Shown here: one piece after another, positions 1 through 10,918 of the stretch | How the letters are laid out: every line of letters begins with the position of its first letter | How positions within the stretch are numbered: position 1 is the first letter of the stretch | Assembly: GCA_932294295.1 (NCBI GenBank) | Contig: OW028582.1 | Location: 1,210,315-1,274,314, forward strand | Source: Alitta virens | Lineage: Eukaryota > Annelida > Polychaeta > Phyllodocida > Nereididae | Direction of reading: 5' to 3' | Length of the DNA: 64,000 nt | Position numbers and translations under genes: made by a program | The notes under the pieces: generated by a model | What the model saw: only the letters and a program-made list of their open reading frames with translations | Database searches by the model: none | What the model was told of the DNA's origin: nothing

Positions 1-540
1 TCAATATTATTTAGACACCATCAATTCAAAGTGATTACAATCTTTCTTCTTTGTAAAATATTTTCACCAAAATCCTTGTGCCTCATTATCATCATTCAAG
101 AACTAATTTCTTGCCAGTTAATATAGTGATTCCTTTAAAGTATTTTCTCGGTTGGCATCAAGTTACGAAAAAAGATAAATTAGTTGACTTCATTTTATGG
201 AAACGATTCTGTTATATGTCAGTTTAAAAAACTCTCAGATGTCAAAATTACATGAGAATATTTGCTTATTAACATTCATATATAGTCAGAATATATGTCA
301 AACACATGCATATTTTTTAGCTTGATGAAAAGGATTCAGAACTGAGTATACGCAAGGGCTAAAGCTTCAGTTTAGATTAACTTTAATGGCCGAATGTCTG
401 AAGATTTTAATATATTGATTGTCAGGAACACCATTTTGAAACACAATTGTCTTGCAACCAACAACATCAATTCATGCAACATTAACCACCATTAAATTGT
501 ATAGGAAGTCTTTGTAATTTTTCAAATTTTTTCAGTGTCT

Positions 541-848
541 CAATGCTGCTGGGTCTAAAAGTTAGTCATGCAGCTTATGTGACCAGCTACATGCAGATTT
601 TATGATGAAATGATAAGGCACGGAGCCTACACAATGTAACACATTTACCATGGGTGGGTCTTTTTCTTGCCTCAGCATGGACACCGTACAATTATACACC
701 TCAAATGTTGGGTGTCTTGCAATCGATATGCAGCTGAGATGAAGCTCATGAAGAATGGGATCGAACCTGGGACCTTCAGCCGAACTGGCCAATATGGAAT
801 TGGGGAATGTCTCTTAACCATTAGGCCACCCAGCTGCATTATGATGTA
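541..848 (-). mobile_element. tRNA-derived SINE (family 1), antisense
   Basis: Read on the minus strand it starts with an A-box-like GGTGGCCTAATGGTTAAG and a B-box-like GGTTCGATCCC, then a body shared with the plus-strand copy at 51908-52190 (Leu-type tRNA-like head, ending near a CAGACCCAG motif). A nearly identical copy sits at 24108-24425, so the insertion predates the block duplication. Confidence 0.75.
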
Positions 849-957
849 CCGGCCAGCATCCAGTTGTAGCTCCTGTCATCAGCACCTATATCATATTGTA
901 CATCTTGTGGCGTGCAAAAAGTTCAATGGCCTGGTACATAAACATGGCAGAAATCCT

Positions 958-1233
958 GCAACCCATCAAGAATGTGACAAAGCATGTTTCATGTCAGGCA
1001 ACATGATTGACATCCTGGAAAATGATACATTTGAAAGTTACAAGCTTCAAATTCCTGATTTTCACTCCAATGAATTAAAGTATATTCCAGACAATACACT
1101 TGCCACCTTGCCAAATTTAAGAGAACCGAGACTAAGGCATAATAGCATAACTCATGTATTAGAGTTGTTTGGTGTTTCAGCTCCTGTAGATTTTACCAGC
1201 AAACTTCAAATTCTTAATTGCTTGAGAATTTGA
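958..1233 (+). pseudogene. leucine-rich-repeat protein relic, copy A
   Basis: An open frame from about 991 to the stop at 1233 reads as two LRRs of the Toll/LRR-receptor type: LKYIPDNTLATLPNLREPRL followed by RHNSITHV, then a partial third repeat (FTSKLQILNCL). It matches LxxIPxxxLxxLxxLxxLxLxxNxI. No signal peptide, membrane span or TIR follows, and the frame stops immediately, so this is a gene fragment. The open frame upstream is antisense SINE. The copy at 24536-24802 has the same stop and several amino-acid changes. It could be a stray exon of a TLR-like gene such as the one at the window end; no splice donor is evident. Confidence 0.55.
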
Positions 1234-1892
1234 TAGAGCACCAGAATAAAAATCATGAATATACCACATGTTTTGATTTCTATCTAAAAACAATTGTTTA
1301 TAGAATGTATATTGTAGTGCCCTCTGTAGGCTCTGTTACTTTATCTCCCCATTCATTTAATTCAATGCAATATGCGAGGTCTTTACCAGCTACAAAACTT
1401 GACAGAATGCCTTACCGTTCAATAAAACAGGATTCCTGACATGGCTGATGTTATGTTGGTCAGTGGGTGTGCATTCCTGATAGCCTTTAACCTCGGAGCC
1501 TGAAGCAGGATACAGGTCAGTTGGTGGTAAGAGATTAGAGGGAGAGGCTGACCAGCAAAATTGACCAGTGGTCACCAACGCCGGACATTTCCAATCAACG
1601 CGTCTAATAACGTTCTACAGTGATATACATTTATGACTCATAGGTCATCAAATTTTGTAGATCAATGAGAAATGCCACCTTAACATACATGCTTAAAATA
1701 ATCTCGTTAAAAGGCAGTTAAGCACCAGATTATGCAGATGACTTTAATTTAATTAGTCCTCTTTCACTACATCATTGTTGCAAGAAAAATGATAGACTGA
1801 ATATAAACAGGGTCCTATTGAATTCCATTAGAGTCTGGTGGGTTATAATGGAAATTTATATTAAGGAAATATAATTACATCTTATGCAGGCC

Positions 1893-2160
1893 CATCTAGA
1901 ATCTTTCTCAACTCCATGGATAGTAATCAGCCCCACTCTCCGCTGGGGCAGGCTTCATGAACTGCATCTCAACTGAATGTCGATCAAGTGACATGTTGAA
2001 TTGCCCCTTGTACTCAGTGTCTACCCTGAGGCATGTAAAAGACCTCACCCATAGGTTGAATCTTTGATATGGAGTGACCTATCATATCATCATTATGTCT
2101 GCCTCTGGCAACTGGTAATATGAATGGGTCAAGCTTCGGACCAGACATATTGTACCAGTA
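1893..2160 (+). mobile_element. 5'-truncated SINE (family 1) body
   Basis: Contains the SINE body blocks (TTGTACTCAGTGTCTACC, GAGGCATGTAAAAGACC, then TCTGCCTCTGGCAACTGG) seen in the full copy at 51908-52190, without the tRNA-like head. Paired with 25612-25885 in copy B. Confidence 0.6.
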
Positions 2161-2411
2161 TATGGGATACAAAATCTACCTCTCCTTTGGTATAAATAAA
2201 ATAAAATATTACAAGGGTTTTTTTTGCAGTAGTGAAACAATAGATAAAAAAGCAAAAATGACAAGCTGTTGTATAATGCTTAAATTGATCTGCGCAGGTG
2301 CAAATCCTGAATCCAAAATGGGCCTATTTTTATAATAGAGCTAAGTTACCAACACACATTTCAATAAAAGCCAAAAAGTTGGAAATTGTATTTATTTGGG
2401 CATTAACAGAT

Positions 2412-2484
2412 GGCCGCATGGCCCAATAGATAAGGCGTCTGACTTCGAATCAGAAGATTGCAAGTTCGAGTCTCGTCGTGGTCA
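2412..2484 (+). tRNA. degenerate tRNA-Arg(UCG)
   Basis: Same 73-nt body as the other tRNA-Arg copies, anticodon TCG at 2445-2447 and a TTTT terminator just downstream. It carries three damaging changes: A7 no longer pairs with C66, the invariant G18 of the D-loop is A (AATAGATA), and a T-stem pair is lost (GCAAG). Probably a pseudogene; its partner at 26176 in the duplicate block is intact. Confidence 0.65.
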
Positions 2485-2562
2485 ATCTCTTTTGCATGTG
2501 ATATTATGAGGACTTATTGTAATATAGTTTTGGTACAACCTGGTCAGCTTTATCTAAGAAAT

Positions 2563-2850
2563 TCAGTCCGCTAAGTCAATACCGTTTAGTGACCACTGGA
2601 GTGTCATGTTTTGACTCAGAAGTCAATCAATATGACTAATGGCATTGACTAAATCTGACTTATTTGGTCACTGAAGGTTAGAAAGTTTATCAGCCTAAAA
2701 GTCAATATCTTTTAGTGACCACTGGAGTGTCATGTTTTGACTCAGAAGTCAATCAATATGACTAATGGCATTGACTAAATCTGACTTATTTGTTCACTGA
2801 AGGTTAGAAAGTTAGTCGGCCTAAAAGTCAATATCTTTTAGTGATCACTG
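2563..2850 (+). repeat. ~131-bp intron-derived tandem repeat, two copies
   Basis: The unit containing TTTAGTGACCACTGGAGTGT and GACTAATGGCATTGACTAAA occurs twice head-to-tail, followed by TTAGGG-type C-rich strings (CCCTAACCC). Also present at 26320-26560 and, diverged and inverted, near 50340-50400 in the last intron of the intact receptor gene. Confidence 0.75.
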
Positions 2851-3034
2851 GTTAACCATGTTTTTTTAACCCTCAATCCCAACCCTAACCCTACCCTACC
2901 CCAAATAACCCTTACCCACTTCAATGATTCAAAATAATATTAGCCAAAATGTCTAATAGGATCATTGTAGAGGTTTCAGTGTGGAATATGGTGATTTGTA
3001 TGGTGGACTACAAGGGGATCCTTTGCAACCTTAC

Positions 3035-3702
3035 CTAGAAAGAACATAATAGATGACCACCTTAGTGTAAAAAGCTGCCATGGCAATTAGAGGTATGTAG
3101 ACGATCTCAGGTTTTATAGTTGGTTCTCCTGTAAATAAAGATACAATTATTAAGGATTTTATAAGAAAATGCAATCAAATTCAGTTCAAATATTGTCATA
3201 TGACAAATACTGTCTTTACCTTTGCTTGAGTTATTATTGATATAATTTTTTAGAACAAGAAAACAAAATGCATAATTTGGATACAATCTTAACAGGCCAA
3301 TTATTGTCTATACTTAGCGTTTATACAGCAGTTTCCATAAACATGGAAACTGAACTCCAGAGGATGTCACGTGAATGCAGGACTCTCATAGGCTGAGGGA
3401 CTGCCTTAGCCAATGGGAGTCCTAGATTCACATGACAGCCTCTGAAGCTCTGATTCAAAGTCGTTGAAAACTGCTGTAATGTACAAGTAATGCTAACATT
3501 GGAATAACTGTCATTGGGTCACTTTTAACCGGCAAGCACTCCGGATGTCTTTCGTCCACATCATTCTTGCATTGAGAAAGTCCATCACACAACTGAGTCA
3601 TCAAAATGGAGATTAGAGAAGAGTTTTCCACTGCAGAATTTGATTATTGAGGATGATATTCAAAAAGTTCATTAGAGCGGCTTTGTAATCTCAGGCAAAC
3701 AC
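3035..3702 (-). pseudogene. CUB/LDLa receptor pseudogene, copy A (LDLa and TM exons)
   Basis: Two exon remnants on the minus strand match exons 5 and 6 of the intact gene at 41494-51387. The LDLa exon (3702 to 3523, 180 nt, same length) keeps the AG acceptor and GT donor, but a conserved Cys codon is TAT and the next His-Glu region contains an in-frame TAA. The membrane-span exon (3128 to 3035) has a 13-nt insertion that shifts the frame. Exons for the signal peptide, CUB, first LDLa and cytoplasmic tail are absent, so this is a partial, dead copy. A foldback element lies in its intron. Confidence 0.85.
3324..3478. mobile_element. palindromic foldback MITE
   Basis: Ends are TACAGCAGTTT and AAACTGCTGTA, and the interior is also self-complementary (GGACTCTCAT against ATGGGAGTCC, with mirrored TCACRTGA blocks). 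Related elements are at 16493-16640, 49683-49790, 50482-50614, 50815-50954 and 51612-51722. No coding capacity. Confidence 0.75.
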
Positions 3703-4027
3703 CTGCGGAGAGACATTTAATTGCAAAAGTTTTTGTTGGAATAAAAATCCTTAATTGCCTAAAAATGTTGATTGAGCACTAGAATCAAAGTATATCATGA
3801 CTCTATCACATTTTGTGATTTCTATATAAAAATAATTGTTTATAGAATGTTTATAGAATGAATTCAAATTGTATTGTGTATATAATTGCACTATGATAAG
3901 CCTGTGACACTATAAAACACCTGCCACACCAAGTTAATATCTATTTTTGGGCACTGTCATTCATGGGGAAATAAGCTTATTTAGCATAACGTATTGGTTA
4001 GAGTTAATAATATTCATAAAAACAGAT

Positions 4028-4100
4028 GGCCGCGTGGCCCAATGGATAAGGCGTCTGACTTCGAATCAGAAGATTGCGAGTTCGAGTCTCGTCGTGGTCA
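4028..4100 (+). tRNA. tRNA-Arg(UCG)
   Basis: 73-nt cloverleaf: acceptor GGCCGCG/CGTGGTC, D-arm GCCC..AGGC, anticodon stem TCTGA/TCAGA with loop CTTCGAA (anticodon TCG at 4061-4063), T-arm GCGAG/CTCGT with TTCGAGT loop. A TTTT Pol III terminator follows within 10 nt. Decodes CGA and, by wobble, CGG. The D-stem has one C-A mismatch common to all copies in the window. Confidence 0.95.
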
Positions 4101-4212
4101 ATCTCTTTTACATGTGGCATTATAAGGACTTATGGTAATATAGTTATGTAAGTATACGACAATTTGGAGACTTCAGAGCAAACATGTATACATTCACATA
4201 ACCCAGAAGACA

Positions 4213-4282
4213 TTGAGTCGGGCCCAGTAGATTGTGTCAGAATTTAATCAGTAGATTGTGAATTTGAGTATCGTCATGGTCA
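4213..4282 (+). pseudogene. tRNA-Arg relic
   Basis: Blocks GGCCCAGTAG, AATCAGTAGATTGTGA and TCGTCATGGTCA align in order with the tRNA-Arg body just upstream, but the anticodon stem and loop are scrambled. Confidence 0.5.
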
Positions 4283-4455
4283 TTCAAGTTTTATAACTAA
4301 GTGAACTTCTACAATGGACATCGACAACTTTTGAATAACTTGTAAAATGCTGCATCAAGTGAGCTGGCCTCCTGATGGTACTTAAAGTGTTATGGGTGAA
4401 GACATGTGTTGGGAACATAGGGCTCTGCACAGTACTGAGCACTGTTTGTTGTCAC

Positions 4456-4775
4456 CTGTAAGCTAAGCGACCTAATTATGGATATTTTTGCTAGTTTACC
4501 TAGTTAAGCAATATAATTGCTTAAACTATGTAGCCGATAGGCTGAGTATAGATTTAAATCTTCTCTTAAATGGATACATATATTTTGAGTTAAGGCATTT
4601 TTTCTGAATTGCCTGCTTTTCAGAACAAGAATTGCGTAAACTCAGCACATGAACGTCTAATTATTCTATAATTTCATTGTTAGACCTTTAATACCATAAG
4701 CCAGCCCATAGACTATAAGAGAAATTGATTAGTTTACTTTAGATGAGTAAACGAGCAAAACATGAACATAAATTG
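4456..4775 (+). mobile_element. TIR element related to 47280-47651 (right end lost)
   Basis: Begins with the terminal motif AAGCTAAGCGACCTAATTAT and shares its interior (TTTTCTGAATTGCCTGCTTT, AGCACATGAACGTC, AGAGAAATTGATTAGTTTAC) with the complete element at 47280-47651, there inverted. The right terminal repeat decays after GAGCAAAACATG. Confidence 0.65.
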
Positions 4776-5452
4776 ACAGGATAACACATGAAAGCAATAA
4801 GCGCTTATTTCCGTTGTGGTCCAGTGGATGCGCTAAGCAGGGCTCGTTGGCATGAACAGTAAACGGTATGAACAGTACATTGTGCAGTGTCTCATATGTA
4901 TCATGTAATGATACTTTAAGTTCAAAGTTTGTCTAATAAGATCATGTGAGAACAGGCTTACTTACTTTTTATTTGCATACATTTTCACTTAGTTCATTGC
5001 CATAAATATCTTTAAGCAACTTTTATTTCAACACATTTTAAAGATATTTCATATGTTGTGAATCTCCCCAATAATGTTCAGTGATTTATCAAAATTTATA
5101 TTTGCATAAAAATATTACCATCATAAGTAGTAGCCCCGGACTGTGGCTGCTCATACGGCTATGATAGGTCACAGATACGGTTCTGGCATATTTCCAATTA
5201 GCGAATAATTCACACATGCCCTATCAAAACCACCTTAAACAGAATTCATTGCCAATGATGTCATTGCAGACAACCACCAAAAGCTCCGGTAAAAGTTCTG
5301 AAGCAAGCAATTTGATCATTGCCGCCATTCTTGTCACGTGACATGAACAAACCAGCTGTGGATGTGACAATTTTAATAGATTAATCTCATTTCAGAACAG
5401 TGGTTTTGGTGTAACCATTTTACAAAATGATGTGATATTCCCTTTACTTGCA

Positions 5453-5640
5453 TTAGTCACCACTTCTAAATCTTCTAGTGGACCAAAGTCTACATCTGTA
5501 GCTCCTGGCTGCAAGGCTACTGTTGTGACCCATTGAAAAACTGGCGATCGATTTGGTCGATGTCTGGACAGGCGTATACACGAGGATCACACAGCATTTT
5601 GCCCGTGTTATTTGGAACAAAGTATAGATAAACAATTGTG
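5453..5640 (-). pseudogene. possible coding relic of unknown family
   Basis: On the minus strand two frames in succession look protein-like: one reads KMLCDPRVYACPDIDQIDR, and after a +1 shift another reads TTVALQPGATDVDFGPLEDL. The composition (no early stops, mixed residues) is more gene-like than the surrounding AT-rich DNA, but I do not recognise a family and there is no duplicate here for comparison. It may be chance. Confidence 0.25.
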
Positions 5641-6608
5641 CACTTCATAACTTTATTAGGCAGATTTAAGCACTGATTTCTCTTCTCTCATGTTTCCATA
5701 TTCACCCAAGCCGAATCACTCAGTGTAATAAATTCATAGTGCTCGCGAATGTAGAAACAACAAAAAAGTAAACCTCTTGCTCCGACTTTTTTGTTTCACT
5801 CTTTAAACAGTGTAAATTTAATAATTTTTCCTCATTGATATAGAAGTAGTTTTTCTTTCACATTAAAAGTCTTCTTGTGTGATATAACAAGTGTTCTGAT
5901 CATATAACACCTGAGCCTATTTATATATTTTTTCAGATTCCTTATGTGCCAAAGAAGCAACCCATGTGAGTAGCTTTAAAGGTACTGTAAAAGGTTAGTG
6001 GCCCAGTAAGCATTTGACTGTAGATCAGAACACTAAAAATTCAAATCTCATTGATAATGGTGATTTTTTGAAGACCAATAACATGCCAACAGACTGCTTC
6101 AAAATATTCAAAACTGTCCAGTCAATTAGAGACAGAATAGGAGGTAACCTAATCACAAATGAGGGGGTAAAAATGTTACAAGAAATAATGCTGAGTTGAT
6201 TGTGTGATTTTATTAACACCTTAATTTAGGGTTAGGGACCTAATCCTAATCCAAATTACTATCATTTTGGGGTAACTTTTTAGTCCTATTTACAATCCAT
6301 GTATACCCAGGTGTCAATTGTAAGCTTATTGACAATAGACAATTCTTTATAGGAAGTGTCTACCATTACACTATCTGGTATGCAGTAACATGACTCATGG
6401 TTTATAATGAAAGTTAGCAAATACATTCCTTAAATCAGTGGTCTAGAAAAGCAACCAATAAATTTGATATCAACACAACTCAATGACATAAACATGCAGG
6501 TAACAGCTTCAAAAAGACTTAAATTTAGAATGCATAAAATGCTGCATTGTAAAATAAGTCAATTGGACTTAAATATTTTCATTGTTGGTTGTTAACCTTC
6601 ATACAGAT

Positions 6609-6681
6609 GGCTGCGTGGCCCAATGGATAAGGCGTCTGACTTCGAATCAGAAGATTGCGAGTTCGAGTCTCGTCGTGGTCA
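6609..6681 (+). tRNA. tRNA-Arg(UCG), module B1
   Basis: Same 73-nt body; acceptor 5' arm is GGCTGCG, which still pairs (U4-G69). Anticodon TCG at 6642-6644. A TTTT run follows at once, then an AT dinucleotide run and the end of a Tc1 element. Confidence 0.93.
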
Positions 6682-6710
6682 ATCTATTTTATATATATAT
6701 ATATATATAT

Positions 6711-7598
6711 ATAAACTGTCCAAAATAAGAAACGCAAAATTGATTTTGCAATTTAATTTTAATAAGCCATGAGGCACAAATATAACATGGTATATATAAA
6801 CAATAACAACAATCATTTGACAATTAAAAAATCGAACTTGACTCATCTGTAAAGAGCACAGATCTCCAGCGTTGTGCAGGCCATCGCATTCGCTGTTCCA
6901 CCCACCGACTACGTACTGCTCTTCGACCCTGGTTTAGGACATGTCCCACACAAGGGCGTCAGGCCCACAGCCCTGATTCATGAAGCCTGTTCCGGACAGT
7001 TTGATCTGAAATCTGCCGATTATGTGTGCTGGGTGTTGCAGGTGCAGTTCGAGTAGCAGGTCTGAAGCGATCTCTGAGATGCTGCAATCGGATATGGCTG
7101 TCTTGGGCAGGGGTCGTTACCCTTGGAGCACCACTGCAAGGACGGTCATCTGATGATCCAGTCTCTCTAAACCTTTCTCTCAGCCTGCTAATGGTGGATA
7201 CAGCAACATTGAAGTGCCTGGCTATTCTGGAAAGGTTCCAACCAGATGTCTTCATCCCCAATGCCCTTTCTCTGTGAATTTTGGAAAGGCGTGGCATCTT
7301 TATCCCTGATTGCAGGAAAATGAAAGATGTGGCCTTTTTCAATTAAGGACTGAATCTTCCTTAAGAATTGATTAAGGAGTCACTTTGATTGATTGTTGTT
7401 GCATAATGCCAATTTTCTGTGTTGCATTGTTGTGGTTGTCTGGTCACGGTCGAGTGCTGTCAGAGGTTTAATTTTTTTTTCAATGCAAGGTCAACCTGTG
7501 TTTAACAAGTATAAGAAATTATGGCATGATTCTTTTTCTGGTTTTTCTTATAACAGGGGATTTGTACTTTTGCGTTTCTTATTTTGGACAGTTTATAT
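6711..7598 (-). mobile_element. Tc1-like DNA transposon, internally deleted
   Basis: Perfect terminal inverted repeats of at least 27 bp: AACTGTCCAAAATAAGAAAC... from 6713 and its reverse complement ending at 7594, bounded by TA. At ~890 bp it is about half the length of an autonomous Tc1 element and keeps only the N-terminal part of the transposase on the minus strand. It sits about 30 bp downstream of the module B1 tRNA and is absent from the same position in the other modules. Confidence 0.92.
6824..7342 (-). pseudogene. truncated Tc1-family transposase
   Basis: The reading frame starts near MPRLSKIHRERALGMK and contains the paired helix-turn-helix DNA-binding region (LSRIARHFNVAVSTISRL), the GRPR-like linker (SSDDRPCSGAPRVTTP) and the start of the catalytic domain (TVRNRLHESGLWA). 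A TGA follows (probably a CGA to TGA change); the same frame then continues through RRWVEQ-type sequence to LFTDES, which holds the first catalytic Asp. The rest of the DDE/D domain is deleted, so it cannot be active. Family assignment is firm from motif order. Confidence 0.88.
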
Positions 7599-9562
7599 AT
7601 ATACATGTGACTTTAGCTGATTTATTGTATTATCTTACAGAACTCAGAGACTGCATCAGTAAGCAAACTTACAAACTTGTATTTGTGGTAAAACCTGGAG
7701 TGTATAGTATCAGGTTTTTCACACTAGCATAAGTGTTTGCCTGATATGATTTATTAGAAACTTACCTCAAGTCAAAAAGTTTGAGTCCTGCTGTGGTCAC
7801 TAGCATTTTGAGAACCAAACACATATGGAATCAACAAATCAATGATTAGTGCATACAATAAAGCAAAGTGAGGGTTTGAAAATACTTTTATCTGGATCAG
7901 AAATTGATCCTGGATCCAAGAGAAGGAATCATCATACAGTTCCCCTGTTTCCTAAAATAAGCTTTGCATTTTAAATTTGATTGCTTGAAAAATGATCTCA
8001 TAGTTTCTGTCAACATCACATTGTACTTAAAACTGACACAACTCAAGGACTAAGAAGTACCTATGAAACTTTGAACACAAGACATCTCTAATATTATGCT
8101 GCTATCACATGCATCTGTTTATTTTCTAGACAACTGAAACCATTCATTACACGCAAGGAATTATTTTACCAAAACTGTTTTGTTTGGAGACAATTTCACA
8201 TGAATCATGCACAACTGATGTCATCCATGAGCAATTTTCAGCCGCTCTGTAGTTTTCCTTGAAATTGTCATAATTTTTTATTCTGTTTGACCATAAGGTA
8301 TTTGAATCCATACATAATCTTCCTTCAATTATCCTCAAATAGTTTGAAATAACTGACAATTTAAGAAAGACCAGAACATCTGCATCGGAAACAATTGACA
8401 AAATAATCAAAACAAGTGACGGAGTGATTTCATTTGCAAACTAAGTTATTCTTGCCATTCAATATTGCTTAAATACATTTTTGCGATTTCTGTCATAAAT
8501 TCCTTGATTAGATGATAACATTTGAGCATTGTAAAAAAATTATATGTTCAATAAAGATCTTGTCATAATAGAAGAACATATTACACACTAAAACTCACCA
8601 ATCAACCAACAATTAATGACACTGCCTAATAACTTATTATCCTTGTGATTACGTAGAATTCCAAACATGGCATCACTTAAGGTCTTGTCTGCTTATCCTA
8701 TCTGAATCCCTATTTTTCTGCTACAGTTTCCAAATTTTATGAGAAACTTAGTAAACAATTCAAGGAGTATAAAAGAATTTTAAAAATCGAAGGAATAACT
8801 ATAAACCATAAAACAGATAACAACTATAAACAATAAAATAATCTAACAAAGCACATGATTGGTCAAACTCTGTTTTGTCAACTTAAACAGCATGATAAAT
8901 GCCGCAACTTTGTTACATATCGCAGCAACATAGCATGCATTGTAAGTAATAGTTATATCCCAAAGTAGGAGGGAGTTAACTAACATTTCCACGGTTATAT
9001 TTCGTAACCAAATACAACATATTTACTAATTTGTTTGATTGTTTGATATGTTTAACTGCTCTTACTATGCCAGAAAAACACTGTTTCCACTCAAGAGGGA
9101 GATCACTACTCTTTCCATTGGTAAGATCCCACTCAGAACAATAGAAAAACTATATTGGTCCAGTGTTATTCAAGAAACTCACATGAAGAGATGGCCAAGA
9201 TCTGCATTAACCACAGAAAATCACTAAAGTGACAATAGATACATGGAGAGGATGTTATAAGACAAGGACCAAGATGTGGTTCATGAACTAATGGTAACTA
9301 ATTATTCATAACTGTTATACTGTTTCAAATAACTGTTCTGAATATTCTGAACTTAAAGTGAGGTACAGCTGTAACTCGCCTTCTGCAAAAAGTCTGCTGC
9401 AGATTAGTTCCTTAAATTAAGCCATAAAGAGAACTGTTTGTTATCCTATATGATTATTGCTTAAAAGGGAGCATTTGTAAATATAACAAAGTTATCTTAG
9501 TGCTATGTGAGGCCCACAAAACCACTGTGTTATAATATCTTTTTTTTGTCTGTTAAAACAGG

Positions 9563-10385
9563 CATCCCGCAAGGACCAATAACTGGACCACTCTAGTTTA
9601 ATGCTTTCACTAAACAGCAGATGTGATGTCCATAACTATGTTGATTACAATACTCTCTCCTTCTCACATAGCAACAGCTCATACTCAAACAAACTTTAGA
9701 AAGAGCCTCAAAATTAGCATTAACATGGTTCAAGCAGAGTTTCATGAAAGCCAATCTTTCAGAATTCCAAGCGATATGCTTTAGTAAAAATGACATGTCA
9801 ATTCAGTATGAAATAAATGATAATATCATAAGCTCTGAAAAAGTTGTCAAACTATTGGGAATTAGCAACGACAGCAATTTATCTTTCTCTCAACACATGG
9901 CCATAATATGTAAAAAAAGCAGCAAGGTAGATAAATATTTTACAAAGGTTATGTAAAAACATTGATTATGTAACTATTTAAGAATTTATGAATCATTCAT
10001 AGTATTAAATTTCCTATATTGTTCAGTAGTCTATAATGTCTTTAATATTACTAATGATAGACTTATACGTAATAATTATCCATCATCTCATGGAAATATC
10101 TTAAAGGAGACTGGTAAGAAATTGTTGTATGTTAATTGGAAATTTCTTTGGTTGAACAATTATTCAAAATTGTTAATGGCACTTCACTCCCTATCGAATC
10201 CAATTTCTTTCAAAGGCAATGCACTCCATATTCTATGCAAGATGACTTCAGATTGATCAAGCCCAAATTTAATACATTTCAGTATGGATATATGTCATTT
10301 GTGTATCAACATGCTTCTCTTTGTAACAATCTTCCTCTGAATGTTATTAACAGTACAGACGAGGGTGAAGGATATATATAATATA
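9563..10385 (+). pseudogene. non-LTR retrotransposon reverse-transcriptase fragment
   Basis: Begins in RT box GIPQGPITGPL (9563 on), continues through a degraded catalytic box (YVDYNTLS in place of YxDDTxL), then the thumb region with KLLGISNDSNLSFSQHM and the C-terminal KIVNGTSLPIESNFF ... LCNNLPLNVIN characteristic of Jockey/CR1-like elements. Stops and frameshifts separate the parts. It interrupts the end of module B1. Confidence 0.8.
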
Positions 10386-10465
10386 TACTTTATATAATAT
10401 ATACTTTATTTTGCAGTCACAGACTGGATTGTGCAAGAGATATAAATTTATATATCACCATTGTA

Positions 10466-10770
10466 TGTGATGTCATGGTCTTGTGGTTCAGGTGTATGTT
10501 GGCTTATCATGAGGTAGCAGGTTCAAATCCCAACCTGGGCATAGAACAGTTGGGCAGATCCTCTTTAAACATTGCCTCACCTCACCCAGGTTTAATAGGT
10601 ATTTGACAACGGGCAACCAGTGTTGTGACTTCATAAGCCCTTGTAATTAATCTCCAAATGAGTTAAGGTAGTCTAGATTGGCCTGCCAAGGACATATTGT
10701 AAAGTCAGCAGTTTGGGTGTACTGCGCACCAGCTGACCGTAAACCCAAAAACAATACATAAGTTATGTTA
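10466..10770 (+). mobile_element. tRNA-derived SINE (family 3)
   Basis: A tRNA-like head with A-box-like TCTTGTGGTTCAGGTGT and B-box AGGTTCAAATCCC is followed by an unrelated ~220-bp body ending in an A-rich stretch. Only one clear copy in this window. Confidence 0.5.
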
Positions 10771-10918
10771 CTTCTCAATCACTTTCAAATAAGCAACGCA
10801 TGTGAGTAGTTTTTAAGGTACAGTAAAAGGTTAGTGGCTCAGTGGGTAGGACATTTGACTGTAAACCAGAACATCGAAAGTGTTGATAATGGTGAAATTT
10901 TGAAGACCATTAACATGT

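Larger units (their letters stand above)
1..4874. repeat. segmental duplication, copy A (pair with 23737-28261)
   Basis: Collinear, mostly identical to 23737-28261 in the same orientation, with small indels. It contains in order: an antisense SINE, an LRR relic, a SINE tail, a tRNA-Arg, a tandem intron repeat, two decayed receptor exons (minus strand), a second tRNA-Arg and the edge of a TIR element. Homology runs from the window start and ends at the shared string AAACGGTATGAACA at 4861-4874. The inner part (about 2840-4100) is also similar, in inverted orientation, to 48.9-50.4 kb of the intact receptor gene. Confidence 0.9.
4960..9545. repeat. tRNA-bearing module B1
   Basis: Shares long stretches in the same order with 10789-14610 and 17367-20400: the lead-in ATCATATAACAC, the block CAGTCAATTAGAGACAGAAT, the tRNA-Arg with its AATGAGTCAATTGGACTTAA-type leader, and trailing blocks such as TGCCGCAACTTTGTTACATA and TCCTATATGATTATT. 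Similarity is patchy, with insertions peculiar to each copy, as expected for old tandem duplications. No intact protein gene seen in 7750-9500. Confidence 0.7.

Noticed and set aside
667..960. Cys-rich N-terminal extension of the LRR frame
   Set aside because: It is an antisense tRNA-derived SINE; the frame is open by chance.
4811..4860. tRNA-like string GTGGTCCAGTGGATGCG
   Set aside because: Only an A-box-like match; no anticodon arm, T-arm or B box follows.
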